NCBI RefSeq assembly: GCF_003944765.1
Contig: NZ_RWIU01000002.1
Location: forward strand, 682,001 to 746,000
Direction of reading: 5' to 3'
Source: Hymenobacter perfusus
GTDB taxonomy: Bacteria > Bacteroidota > Bacteroidia > Cytophagales > Hymenobacteraceae
DNA: 64,000 nt
Shown here one piece after another: positions 56,904-64,000 of the stretch. The position numbers and the translations under genes are program-made. The notes beneath the pieces are model-generated. The model was not told where the DNA came from, ran no database searches, and was given only the letters and a program-made list of their open reading frames with translations. Within the stretch, counting starts at the first letter, position 1; each line of letters opens with the position of its first letter.

Positions 56904-58298
56904 ATGAAACAGCTTCTATTCAGCGCCGCCGGCAACGTGGCGTACGCGCCCGGCAGCGGGTCCATGATCCGCCTGGGTGGGGCCCTGGCCGCTGCCGGCA
57001 GGGCCGGTGGCAGTGCCGTGGGCGAGGACGGGGATGCGCCCAGCTCGCCGGTTGAACAGGGCCAGTCCGGCGATGTGGCGCTCTGGGGGGAGGCCAACGA
57101 CTTCCCGCAGCAGGTGCTCAAGTCGCTGGAATCGAACACGATCCTACCCAGCGTGCTGGAGTGGAAAACCCGGGCCGTGTACGGCGGGGGCGTGGTGTAC
57201 GGCCGCGTGACGGACTACGATGCGGGCGGTAACGAGGTGTTCAAGCGGGAGCGGCTGCCGGACGTGGAGGCGTTTTTCCGGCGCAGCAACATTGCCCGTT
57301 ACGCCTACGAAGGGTTGCAGAACCTGTTCACCTACGCCCAGAGCTATCCGGAGCTGATCCAGTCCCTGAATAAGCAGAAAATCACCACGCTCACCACCCA
57401 GGACACGGCCTTCTGCCGCTACTCGGTGCCGAAGGCCGGCCAGGCAGTGCCGGACCTGGTACACATTTCCGCCAACTGGCCCGACGCCAAACTTGGCGAC
57501 GAGTTCACGACCAGCGTGCCGGTGCTCGACCCCTACTATGACCCCGTGGAGGCCCTGAAAGCCGATACCCGGGGCTTCAAGTACGTGTATCCGCTGGCGC
57601 TGCCCTCGCCCGGCAAGGCCCTCTACCAGCTGGCCTCGTGGAACAGCATCCGCCGCTCCGGGTGGCTCGACGTGGCGCAGTCGATTCCCGAGTTCAAGGC
57701 CGCCATGTTCAAGAACCAGCTGAGCATCAAATACCTCATTGAGGCGCACGAAGGCTATTGGAAGTGGAAATATCCGGATTGGGACACCAAGGTCACGGAG
57801 GAGCGCCGGCGCATTATCAGCGACGAGCTCAGCGAGTTCGAGAAGACCATGACCGGCGTGGCGGGCGCGGGCAAATCCATCCTGAGCCTGACCATCACCG
57901 ACCCGCGCACCGGCGAGCCGATTTCGGCTTTCAAGGTGACGGCCATCGATGACAAGATCAAAAGCGGCCTGCACATCGAGGACTCGCAGGAGGCCAGCAG
58001 CCACATCTATACCGCCCTGAGCGTGGACCCGACGCTGGTCGGTATTTCGCCTGGGAAGGGAATGGGAGCCGGCAGCGGCTCTGATAAGCGCATCGCCTTC
58101 AACAACTTCATCAGCACCCACCGCTTCCACCAGGATTTGATTCTGGAGCCGCTCTACCTGATCCGCGACTATAACGGCTGGCCCGCCGACCTCGAATTCC
58201 GCTTCCTCAACCCACTGGCCCAGACCGCCGACGTGTCCACCTCCAACACTTCCACTGCTACCGGCGGCCAACCCGATGCTTATCCTACTGACAACTAG
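56904..58298 (+). CDS. portal protein
   Basis: A 464-residue protein fitting a phage portal: N-terminal clip/wing region (ALWGEANDFPQQVLKSLESNTILPSVLEWKTRAVYGGGVVYGRV), ALYQLASWNSIRRSGWLDVAQSIPEFKAAMFKNQLSIKYLIEAHEGYW, and the SSHIYTALSVDPTLVGISPG…NNFISTHRFHQDLILEPLYLIRDYNGWP segment characteristic of portals of Bacteroidota phages. It forms the dodecameric gate for DNA. ATG at 56904, abutting the previous gene; overlaps the next gene by 23 nt. Confidence 0.8.
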   Translation: MKQLLFSAAGNVAYAPGSGSMIRLGGALAAAGRAGGSAVGEDGDAPSSPVEQGQSGDVALWGEANDFPQQVLKSLESNTILPSVLEWKTRAVYGGGVVYGRVTDYDAGGNEVFKRERLPDVEAFFRRSNIARYAYEGLQNLFTYAQSYPELIQSLNKQKITTLTTQDTAFCRYSVPKAGQAVPDLVHISANWPDAKLGDEFTTSVPVLDPYYDPVEALKADTRGFKYVYPLALPSPGKALYQLASWNSIRRSGWLDVAQSIPEFKAAMFKNQLSIKYLIEAHEGYWKWKYPDWDTKVTEERRRIISDELSEFEKTMTGVAGAGKSILSLTITDPRTGEPISAFKVTAIDDKIKSGLHIEDSQEASSHIYTALSVDPTLVGISPGKGMGAGSGSDKRIAFNNFISTHRFHQDLILEPLYLIRDYNGWPADLEFRFLNPLAQTADVSTSNTSTATGGQPDAYPTDN

Positions 58299-59292
58299 CA
58301 CGGAGCTGAGCCGCTACGTGACCCTGGACACCCCCATCGTGCCCGAGCCGGTGCAGCGCGAAGCAGAGCGCCTGCGCACCCAGCTGCTGCTGCCCCTTCT
58401 CGGGGCCGCGCTGCTGCACTGGCTGGACGACGCGTACGCCGCCGGCACCACGGCCGACGACGATACGCTGGCCGGCCGGCTGCTGGCCCGGGTGCAGGCC
58501 CCGCTGGCGCGCCTGGCCGTGGCCGGCGCGCTCGATGAGCTGCAAGTGAGCCTGGACAGCACCGGTATCCACATCGTGACCACGGAAACGCACAAAACGG
58601 CTTTCCAGTGGCAGATTACGGCCCTGCGCCGCACGCTCAGCCGCAAGGGCTACCAGGATCTGAACGCGCTGCTGGCCTGGCTGGAGGAAAGCCGCGCCAC
58701 CGATCCGATGCTGACGGCCTGGGCCGCCGGCCCCGGGCAGCTGCACCGCCGGCAGCTGCTGGTATCGGCCACGGAGTTTTCGCGGTTCGAGAATATCCAG
58801 GAGTCGTGGCCGGTGTTCCAGGCCCTGCGGCCCCTGATCAGCACCCAGGAGCTGTTCATTCTGGAGCCGCAGCTCGGCTACGATTTCCTGAGTGAACTGC
58901 GTGAGCAGGTGCGCACCCGCACCGTGTCGGCCGAGAACGAGGAGCTGCTGGAGCAGTTCGTGCGGCCCGGCCTGGCCAGCCTCACGCTGGCGCGGGCCAT
59001 CCCGGAGCTGGGCCTGCGCCTGACCGGTGACGGCATTGAGCTGGCCGTGGCCCGCCTCGATACCGACAACTCCAAGGAAGCCGACGCCGGCCTCGACCAG
59101 CTGCTGGCCGCCCGGGCCTTCGAGGCCCAGCACTCGGCCGACATCCGCCTGGAGCGGATGCGCCAGTTTCTCAACCAGCGAGCCTCCGCCACTCGGTACG
59201 CTACCTACTTCACGCTCGGCCCGTACCGCGCCCCCAGCACGCCGGTCGTGGCGCTCAATACGGCTGAATCCAAGGTTATCCGCTTCTGCTAA
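58276..59292 (+). CDS. DUF6712-like head-tail protein
   Basis: A 338-residue helical protein following portal (EPVQREAERLRTQLLLPLLGAALLHWLDDAYAAG … SRFENIQESWPVFQALRPLISTQELFILEPQLGYDFLSELREQV … RRTLSRKGYQDLNALLAWLEE), in the style of the DUF6712 proteins of Bacteroidota prophages, thought to be head-tail connector parts. Name from recognition only. ATG at 58276 inside the portal gene's end. Confidence 0.6.
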   Translation: MLILLTTSTELSRYVTLDTPIVPEPVQREAERLRTQLLLPLLGAALLHWLDDAYAAGTTADDDTLAGRLLARVQAPLARLAVAGALDELQVSLDSTGIHIVTTETHKTAFQWQITALRRTLSRKGYQDLNALLAWLEESRATDPMLTAWAAGPGQLHRRQLLVSATEFSRFENIQESWPVFQALRPLISTQELFILEPQLGYDFLSELREQVRTRTVSAENEELLEQFVRPGLASLTLARAIPELGLRLTGDGIELAVARLDTDNSKEADAGLDQLLAARAFEAQHSADIRLERMRQFLNQRASATRYATYFTLGPYRAPSTPVVALNTAESKVIRFC

Positions 59293-59819
59293 TGCTGACG
59301 CTACTACTGCCGCCCGCGCTGTCAACAGCGTGGACCCTGTTTGAAAAATACATTTTCAACGACTGGAGTGCCCTGGGCTTTTTGATGGTGCTCTTCCTGA
59401 TCGACACGCTGCTGGGCATGGCCCGCAGCTTCCGGCAGGGCCGTTTCCACTCCCGGGGCATGCGCCAGATGTTCACCAAGCTGCGCGACTACGGGGTGGG
59501 CATCGTGGTGGCCCACGTGTTCAGCGCCATCGAAATCGACGGCAGCCGCGTGCCCTGGGCCGACTACATGAGCCTGGGCGTCAAGTTCACCATCTACCTC
59601 TTCATCCTGATCATCGAGGCCAAGAGCATCGATGAGAACCTGCGCAACCTGGGTGGCATGGGCCTGCCGCTGCCCAGGTTCCTGCGCAAGGGCATGCAGG
59701 ACTGGGAAGAAACCGGCCAGTTCCGCAGCAAGATTCCGCCCGAGGAGCTGCCGCTGGCGGAGCCCGAACCCGCTTTATCAACGGTGCCTGAAGCAGGTGC
59801 CATACCCCCCGCCATATGA
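59292..59819 (+). CDS. phage holin
   Basis: A 175-residue protein with three hydrophobic segments (about 22–42 WSALGFLMVLFLIDTLLGMA, 63–80, 90–112 VKFTIYLFILIIEA) and a long charged C-terminus (RKGMQDWEETGQFRSKIPPEELP). The order holin–lysozyme–spanin and the FLxDTLLGMARS motif fit the Phage_holin_4-type family. It would open the inner membrane at lysis. ATG overlaps the previous stop (TAATG); the lysozyme start overlaps its end (ATGA). Confidence 0.75.
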   Translation: MLTLLLPPALSTAWTLFEKYIFNDWSALGFLMVLFLIDTLLGMARSFRQGRFHSRGMRQMFTKLRDYGVGIVVAHVFSAIEIDGSRVPWADYMSLGVKFTIYLFILIIEAKSIDENLRNLGGMGLPLPRFLRKGMQDWEETGQFRSKIPPEELPLAEPEPALSTVPEAGAIPPAI

Positions 59820-60274
59820 GCGAAAACCTGAAAACCGACGCCGCCGGGCGGGCCTTCCTGACCAAAGAGGAAGGCGAAGTACTCAAAACCTATCTGTGCG
59901 CGGCCGGTGTGCTGACCATCGGCGTGGGCCATACAGGCCCCGACGTGGTGGCGCCCATGACCATCACGCGGGAGCAGAGCCAGGCCCTGCTCACCAAGGA
60001 CCTCTTGCGCTTCGAAGCGGCCGTGAACCGGCTCGTAACCGTGCCGCTCACCCAGAACCAGTTCAACGCCTTGGTCTCGTTTACCTTCAATCTGGGCGAG
60101 GGGGCCCTGGCCAAGTCCAGCCTACTGCGCTACATCAACGCCTCCGCCAACGGTACCCGCGACCAGGCCGCGCTGAAGAATTACTTCCGGATCTGGCGCA
60201 ACGTGAATGGCAAGCCCAGCGCCGCCATCGAAAACCGCCGGCTGCGCGAGTGTGCCTTGTTCGTGAAGCCATGA
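59816..60274 (+). CDS. GH24 phage lysozyme (endolysin)
   Basis: A 152-residue muramidase of the T4-lysozyme family: catalytic Glu E19 in TKEEGEVLKTYL, then GVLTIGVGHTG (31–41, with the conserved GHT), and FNALVSFTFNLGEGALAKSSLLRYIN, the family's N-F-N-G motif. No signal peptide, so release depends on the holin. ATG at 59816 overlaps the holin stop; its stop overlaps the spanin ATG. Confidence 0.9.
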   Translation: MSENLKTDAAGRAFLTKEEGEVLKTYLCAAGVLTIGVGHTGPDVVAPMTITREQSQALLTKDLLRFEAAVNRLVTVPLTQNQFNALVSFTFNLGEGALAKSSLLRYINASANGTRDQAALKNYFRIWRNVNGKPSAAIENRRLRECALFVKP

Positions 60275-60666
60275 GGGGCCTGCGTTTCAAGGACTGGGCG
60301 CTGATTGCCCTGGTGCTGCTGATCTTCTACCTGGCCGCCGGCTGCTCCGCTACTCGGGAGTTGCCGCCGCTGGTGGCGGCCCCGACTCCCGAGCAGCTGC
60401 AGGCGCAGGCGCAGCTGCCGCCGTACCTGGTGCCGCCGCCGGCCACGGCCACTCCCAAGCAGCGCGACAAGTGGGTGGAAGCCCAAACGCAGGCCTTGGC
60501 CAACGTTGGCGCGCCGGCCGGTAAAGTCAAGCTCAAAAACGTCGGCAATACCGACTCCCACGTGTCGGTGCAGCAGGGTATCACCGGTCGGCAGCTGGCC
60601 ACCGTCGCGGTGCTGCTGGGAGTCATTGGCCTGATCTGCTGGCTGAAGCCTTGGCGTTCATACTAA
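60271..60666 (+). CDS. unimolecular-spanin-like lipoprotein
   Basis: A 131-residue protein with a lipoprotein signal (LIALVLLIFYLAAGC, Cys at 25), a Pro/Gln-rich periplasmic stretch, and a C-terminal transmembrane helix (about 107–126, ATVAVLLGVIGLICWLKPW). A lipid anchor at one end and an inner-membrane helix at the other is the layout of u-spanins, which fuse the two membranes at lysis. ATG at 60271 overlaps the lysozyme stop (ATGA), completing the lysis cassette. Confidence 0.65.
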   Translation: MRGLRFKDWALIALVLLIFYLAAGCSATRELPPLVAAPTPEQLQAQAQLPPYLVPPPATATPKQRDKWVEAQTQALANVGAPAGKVKLKNVGNTDSHVSVQQGITGRQLATVAVLLGVIGLICWLKPWRSY

Positions 60667-60679
60667 CTGGTGTTGAGAC

Positions 60680-60979
60680 ATGGACAAGAAAACGATACGC
60701 CCTATCGGCTTCAACCGCATGGACCCCGACCCGAATGGTACCGGCGACGGCTGGCGCCTGGATGTTGAGGAGCCGAATGCCGATGAGCCGCCGCCTGGAC
60801 CGCCGCCCCGCCAGCCCAAAGCCCCGCCGGTGTACGTAGGCACCAGCGTAGGCCTGGAGATTCTGGCGGCCTACGACCTGTTTGCCCTGACGCCCCTCAG
60901 CCAGCTCGAACAGCAGCTGCTCCAGGTAGTAGCCGGGCTAGAACAGGAACTGGATACACGTGCCTCTCGTCCCACCTAA
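60680..60979 (+). CDS. hypothetical phage protein
   Basis: A 99-residue protein (DKKTIRPIGFNRMDPDPNGTGDGWRLDVEEPNADEPPPGPPPRQPK … LTPLSQLEQQLLQVVAGLEQELDTRASRPT): Pro-rich middle and a short helical end. ATG at 60680. Its last codons are part of the 34-bp inverted repeat that ends the block. Confidence 0.6.
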   Translation: MDKKTIRPIGFNRMDPDPNGTGDGWRLDVEEPNADEPPPGPPPRQPKAPPVYVGTSVGLEILAAYDLFALTPLSQLEQQLLQVVAGLEQELDTRASRPT

Positions 60980-61034
60980 CGAAAACGAGCCCGCTGCAAC
61001 CAGCGGGCTCGTTTTCGTTAGGTGGGACGAGAGG
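60963..61034. terminator. bidirectional terminator, perfect 34-bp stem
   Basis: Arms 60963–60996 and 61001–61034 are perfectly complementary around CAAC. It contains the end of the rightward gene and stops short of the leftward lipoprotein gene, so it serves both. Confidence 0.9.
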
Positions 61035-61037
61035 TGT

Positions 61038-62006
61038 TTAGTTGCAAGCCGTGGAGGTTACCTGCCCGTTTGAATAGCCAAGTTTGGTCCAGCCGTTACT
61101 GGCCGTCTTCTTGGAAAGGGTTAGCCCGCTATTCATTTGACTCAGCAAGCGCAATAAACCCTGCTCATTTTGCTCCGTGGTGTAGTTCTCTGCCATCCAC
61201 GTCGTGCCATTGAGAGCACCCAGTACCACGCTCAAGTCCTTTCCGCAGAAACTATCGAAGTTGGTCGTATTCGAAACGGTCAACGTGTACACGTTGCCCT
61301 GGTGCGTGGTCACCGTGTAGGCAAACGTGCCGGTGTTGGTAATGTTACCGTTGTTATACATCGACTGCAGGAAGGCAAGGTCATCGTAGCTGAAGCCCGA
61401 GAATCCGCCAGATGTGTGGTTGTGTACCAACCCATCTAGGGTGGGAGTTGACCAGGTAAACCCATACGGATCCACGGCTACACCGCTGTTGCTTTGTCCG
61501 ATGAACGACTGGGTCACCGTGCTGCCCGAGCGAACGTAGCCATAGGCGGCTTCTACATTGCCATTTGTGGCAAGACCGGAGAGCAGGTCCAGTTTCGTAT
61601 TAAACTCAGACGAATTGTTGAGGGCCGCAGTGGTTTGACAGGGCTTGGGAGCTGGGGGCGTTGGCTCACTGCCACACAGGCGGCACTGGGGAGTGCTGGG
61701 CGAGTCGCCACCCGGGCCGGTATCGCCACCGCCGCCACCGCCACCACCGCCGCCGCCGCCGGGCGTGCTGCCGCCATCGCAGTAGGTGCCAATGTAAACC
61801 TCGTCCACAATCTCGCCAGTGTACGTGTTGTAATACACGTCCCATATCTCATAGCAGCTGCCGTCCAGCAAGCCCGAAACAGGAACCTTGTTTTGCCGTT
61901 TGCTCATCTGCGGCTCCGGAGCATCGTTAGTACAGGCGCTGAGGGCAAAAAAGAAGAAGGTGATCAACAGCCATGCTGATCGTCGGAGTAAAGCAGTAAC
62001 CTGCAT
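61038..62006 (-). CDS. lipoprotein with JAMM-like motif (prophage moron)
   Basis: A 322-residue lipoprotein: signal peptide and lipobox LSAC (Cys at 25), a short N-terminal domain (SGLLDGSCYEIWDVYYNTYTGEIVDEV), a run of 12 Gly, a Cys/Pro-rich linker (CRLCGSEPTPP), and a C-terminal domain with H195-x-H197, S206, D209 (HNHTSGG…SYDD) and E153, resembling the JAMM/MPN metal site HxH…SxxD. It is the only leftward gene of the late region, flanked by a terminator and late promoter 5, and less GC-rich, as expected for a gene expressed in the lysogen. ATG at 62006. Peptidase activity is a guess. Confidence 0.7.
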   Translation of the reverse strand: MQVTALLRRSAWLLITFFFFALSACTNDAPEPQMSKRQNKVPVSGLLDGSCYEIWDVYYNTYTGEIVDEVYIGTYCDGGSTPGGGGGGGGGGGGDTGPGGDSPSTPQCRLCGSEPTPPAPKPCQTTAALNNSSEFNTKLDLLSGLATNGNVEAAYGYVRSGSTVTQSFIGQSNSGVAVDPYGFTWSTPTLDGLVHNHTSGGFSGFSYDDLAFLQSMYNNGNITNTGTFAYTVTTHQGNVYTLTVSNTTNFDSFCGKDLSVVLGALNGTTWMAENYTTEQNEQGLLRLLSQMNSGLTLSKKTASNGWTKLGYSNGQVTSTACN

Positions 62007-62164
62007 AAATGGGTGGAAAAATGGTGGGAAATGGATGGGATTTGCTGGAAAGATAGAAGGTTGTTTTCACTGAATTGGAGGATTATAACGTATTTTTCTG
62101 TTGCGTCCCTGCTGAGTACAATTTGGAGCAGCGCAAACCACCTGACGTTCAACCGGTTTTTGTG

Positions 62165-62198
62165 TCCTTTTTCACCGTGGCAGCCGGCGGCAGTTTTG
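62165..62198 (+). promoter_or_regulatory. late promoter 5
   Basis: TCCTTTTT (62165–62172), 18 nt, CAGTTTTG (62191–62198), then CCCC and the ATG of the next gene. Confidence 0.7.
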
Positions 62199-62202
62199 CC
62201 CC

Positions 62203-63012
62203 ATGGAACGACTCACCATCTGGGGAAAAGACTATTCGCCGGCCAGCACCTGGGACGAACTCACCCGTGCCCAGCTCGCCAGCGTCCTTGAGGTGCTTTA
62301 CGGCCCGGAGCAGTTCTGGCCGGCCAAGCTGCGGCTGCTGCACATCGTCAGCGGCGTGCCCATGGCGCAGCTGCTGGAGCTGCCGATACTACAAGTAAAG
62401 CAGCTCTACGGCCTCACCGACTTTCTTTTCTCGGAAGAGCACCACCTTACCCGCCAGCTGGTCCCCGAGCTGCGGGTGGCCGCGCCCAAGCCGCGCACCC
62501 TGGCCGGCCCAGGCGACGCGCTCAGCGGGGTGCAGTTCGGCGAGTTCATCTTCGCCGATACGTACTTCTGCCTCTACGCCAAGCGCCAGTCGGCTGAGGC
62601 CTTCGACCACTTCCTGGCCGCCCTGTACCGGCCGGTGCGCGCCGGCAAGGGTTTGCGCCCGGGCCATCCGGACTGGAATGGCGACGCGCGGGAGCGGTTC
62701 AACGAACACAACGTGGGCTATTTCGCCCGCTACTTCAGCCAGGTCCCGGACGTGGACCGGCTCAGCATCCTGCTCTGGTACCGGGGCTGCCGGCAGCAAC
62801 TGGTGAACGAGTACCCCGACGTGTTTGACGTGGCCACCGAGACCGGCCCCGGCAGGCGGGCCGAGTCGGCCGACTGGGGCCGGGTGCTGCGGCAGCTTTC
62901 CGGCGGCGCCTTCGGGCCGCTGGAGCAGACCGCCGGCCAGCACCTGCGCACCATCCTGGCCGAAATGAACGACCGGGCTAAGGAAGCCCGCAACCACCAA
63001 CCAACCCGCTAA
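62203..63012 (+). CDS. hypothetical phage tail-block protein
   Basis: A 269-residue helical protein (WDELTRAQLASVLEVLYGPEQFWPAKLRLLHIVSGVPMAQLLELPILQVKQLYGLTDFL … ADTYFCLYAKRQSAEAFDHFLAALYRP …). The first part, 'W.eLT..Ql…l', resembles proteins encoded before tape-measure genes, so a tail assembly chaperone role is possible. ATG at 62203, 4 nt after late promoter 5. Stop overlaps the next ATG (TAATG). Confidence 0.65.
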   Translation: MERLTIWGKDYSPASTWDELTRAQLASVLEVLYGPEQFWPAKLRLLHIVSGVPMAQLLELPILQVKQLYGLTDFLFSEEHHLTRQLVPELRVAAPKPRTLAGPGDALSGVQFGEFIFADTYFCLYAKRQSAEAFDHFLAALYRPVRAGKGLRPGHPDWNGDARERFNEHNVGYFARYFSQVPDVDRLSILLWYRGCRQQLVNEYPDVFDVATETGPGRRAESADWGRVLRQLSGGAFGPLEQTAGQHLRTILAEMNDRAKEARNHQPTR

Positions 63013-63566
63013 TGCCCCTGCTCATGCTTCGTCACTCCGAGTACGTCGCGGTATTCCGCGAACTGGCCACGCGCCATCAGAAAATTCAGCACACGCCCCA
63101 AGTGGCCCGCTTCGCCCGGGTGGTGGTCAGCATCGACCCCTTCCAGAAAATGGTGGACCTGGCCGAAATGACCAGCACGCAGCTCGGGCGCAACTACCAG
63201 GAGGGCGCCACCTCGCAGATGCTGGTGGTGGAAAGCTGCCATACGCAGTACCTCGATAACGGCGGCGACCATAAGCAACGCCGCCGGAGTGGGGCCTTCT
63301 ACGTGTTCGAAAAGCTGCCCAAGGGCTTTACCCAGGACCACATCGAGACGGCCATCGACGCCACCGAGCAAACCGGGGAGCAGATCCTGGCGGCCGTGCT
63401 CCACCAGCTCAGCGGCCAGGTGAAAGTGCGCATCGACGAGAAGTCGATTTCCAGCGACACCATCGGCCCGGTGGGCGATGGCACCTGGTACGGCACCCGC
63501 TTCGATTTCGACTTTACCAACCCGGCAGGCGCCGCGCTGGTCTACAATTCAGCCGTTTTCAGCTAA
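63012..63566 (+). CDS. hypothetical phage tail-block protein
   Basis: A 184-residue protein: helical first half (PFQKMVDLAEMTSTQLGRNYQEGATSQMLVVESCHTQYL), beta-rich second half (VKVRIDEKSISSDTIGPVGDGTWYGTRFDFDFTNP). No family named. ATG at 63012, coupled to the previous gene. Confidence 0.6.
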   Translation: MPLLMLRHSEYVAVFRELATRHQKIQHTPQVARFARVVVSIDPFQKMVDLAEMTSTQLGRNYQEGATSQMLVVESCHTQYLDNGGDHKQRRRSGAFYVFEKLPKGFTQDHIETAIDATEQTGEQILAAVLHQLSGQVKVRIDEKSISSDTIGPVGDGTWYGTRFDFDFTNPAGAALVYNSAVFS

Positions 63567-63569
63567 CCC

Positions 63570-64000
63570 ATGCGTGTACTTTTAAAGCAACTCTGGTCGC
63601 AGAACGGCACCTGGGGCGACCGGGAGAATGATCAGGCCTACGGCTACTACCTGGGCGCGGAGGCCTGGGAGTTCGATACCGTCTCGCGCACGGTGGTCTA
63701 CACCCCGTTTCCGCAGTCCGCCAGTTGGACGGTGGACCAGAGCGTGGGCGAGGCCCCGCCCGAGGATTTCAGCAAGCCGCTGGGGGAGCTGGTCTTCAGC
63801 CTGCCGAGCTTCCTCGACCCGGTGGCCACCACCGTGGGCTTTTTCCACGACGGCAACGCCGGCGTGCGCACCCTGATCCTGGACCTCACGCAGCTGCGCA
63901 CCATCTGTTTCGGGGCCAGTACCGGCGAGTTGCAGTTGACCGTGGGCGGCACCGTGCCCGGGCCGTACACCTACCTCTGGGACGATGGCACCACCACGCT
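63570..64000 (+). CDS. phage structural protein (partial)
   Basis: Open from ATG at 63570 to the window edge (143 codons): MRVLLKQLWSQNGTWGDREN, YYLGAEAWEFDTVSRTVVYTP, and near the edge LTVGGTVPGPYTYLWDDGTTT, which resembles the SprB/PKD-type repeat found in Bacteroidota surface and fiber proteins. Probably a long tail or baseplate protein continuing to the right. Confidence 0.6.
   Translation, partial: MRVLLKQLWSQNGTWGDRENDQAYGYYLGAEAWEFDTVSRTVVYTPFPQSASWTVDQSVGEAPPEDFSKPLGELVFSLPSFLDPVATTVGFFHDGNAGVRTLILDLTQLRTICFGASTGELQLTVGGTVPGPYTYLWDDGTTT

Larger units (their letters stand above)
27560..64000. mobile_element. tailed-phage prophage (right end outside window)
   Basis: Contiguous phage functions: tyrosine integrase, cargo, repressor with operators, early and replication genes, fibers, protease/scaffold, major capsid, terminase small and large, portal, holin, lysozyme, spanin, and tail genes. 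The left boundary is placed between the glnN terminators and the integrase; no tRNA target is visible there. A long tail and HK97-type capsid are inferred from the S49 protease, capsid and tail tube candidates. All late genes face right apart from one lipoprotein gene. Confidence 0.85.

Noticed and set aside
1..64000. CRISPR array or rRNA/tRNA genes
   Set aside because: No regularly spaced direct repeats of CRISPR type, no cas genes, and no recognisable tRNA or rRNA sequence were seen on reading; a covariance search could still find a tRNA.

Overview
The window reads as a chromosome segment of a GC-rich Bacteroidota bacterium, most likely Hymenobacter or a close relative. Reasons: the miaB–sigma-54 regulator–lptE order, a type III glutamine synthetase, Bacteroidota-type promoters (TTG/TTTG, about 20 nt, then TAnnTTTG), a 'putative porin' next to lpxK, and short dispersed inverted repeats between genes. 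This assignment is by recognition of families and was not tested by database search.

Bases 1–27,500 are ordinary host chromosome. In order: the LPS lipoprotein gene lptE (cut by the window edge), a sigma-54 type regulator, a small membrane protein and miaB; pabB with a TPR protein; a coiled-coil/zinc-ribbon protein with NIF3; a PP2C-like phosphatase divergent from lpxK and a porin; miaE; a GH2 glycosidase; a conserved exported protein usually mislabelled asparagine synthetase B; an ABC-type permease; an XRE regulator; mtaB; an LTA-synthase-like sulfatase; and glutamine synthetase III (glnN). Three tRNA position-37 modification genes (miaB, miaE, mtaB) lie here.

From about 27.56 kb to the right edge lies a tailed-phage prophage whose right end is outside the window. 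A tyrosine integrase is followed by cargo: a carboxypeptidase-regulatory-domain membrane protein, two roadblock/LC7 proteins, two STAS/SEC14-like proteins, small secreted proteins and lipoproteins, and a strikingly AT-rich operon encoding a GHKL ATPase fused to a PD-(D/E)XK nuclease-like domain (a likely defence gene). Then come a repressor with operator repeats (37.1 kb), early genes, a replication initiator with an embedded AT-rich patch and perfect DnaA box (41.5 kb), fiber genes built from shuffled modules (43.9–49.5 kb), protease/scaffold, capsid and tail proteins (49.5–53.2 kb), terminase and portal (53.9–58.3 kb), a holin–lysozyme–spanin cassette (59.3–60.7 kb), an antisense lipoprotein 'moron' with a JAMM-like motif, and tail genes running off the edge.

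The most notable unexplained structure is a family of five late promoters (43.23, 49.50, 53.28, 56.53 and 62.17 kb) with TCCTTTnn, exactly 18 nt, then (C/T)AG(T/C)TTTG. Four follow a terminator or an inverted repeat and each precedes a late gene block; three put the ATG only 4 nt after the promoter, implying leaderless mRNAs. Only the first has the host-like TA in the -7 element, and it drives a 215-residue protein of unknown function, which makes that protein a candidate late activator.
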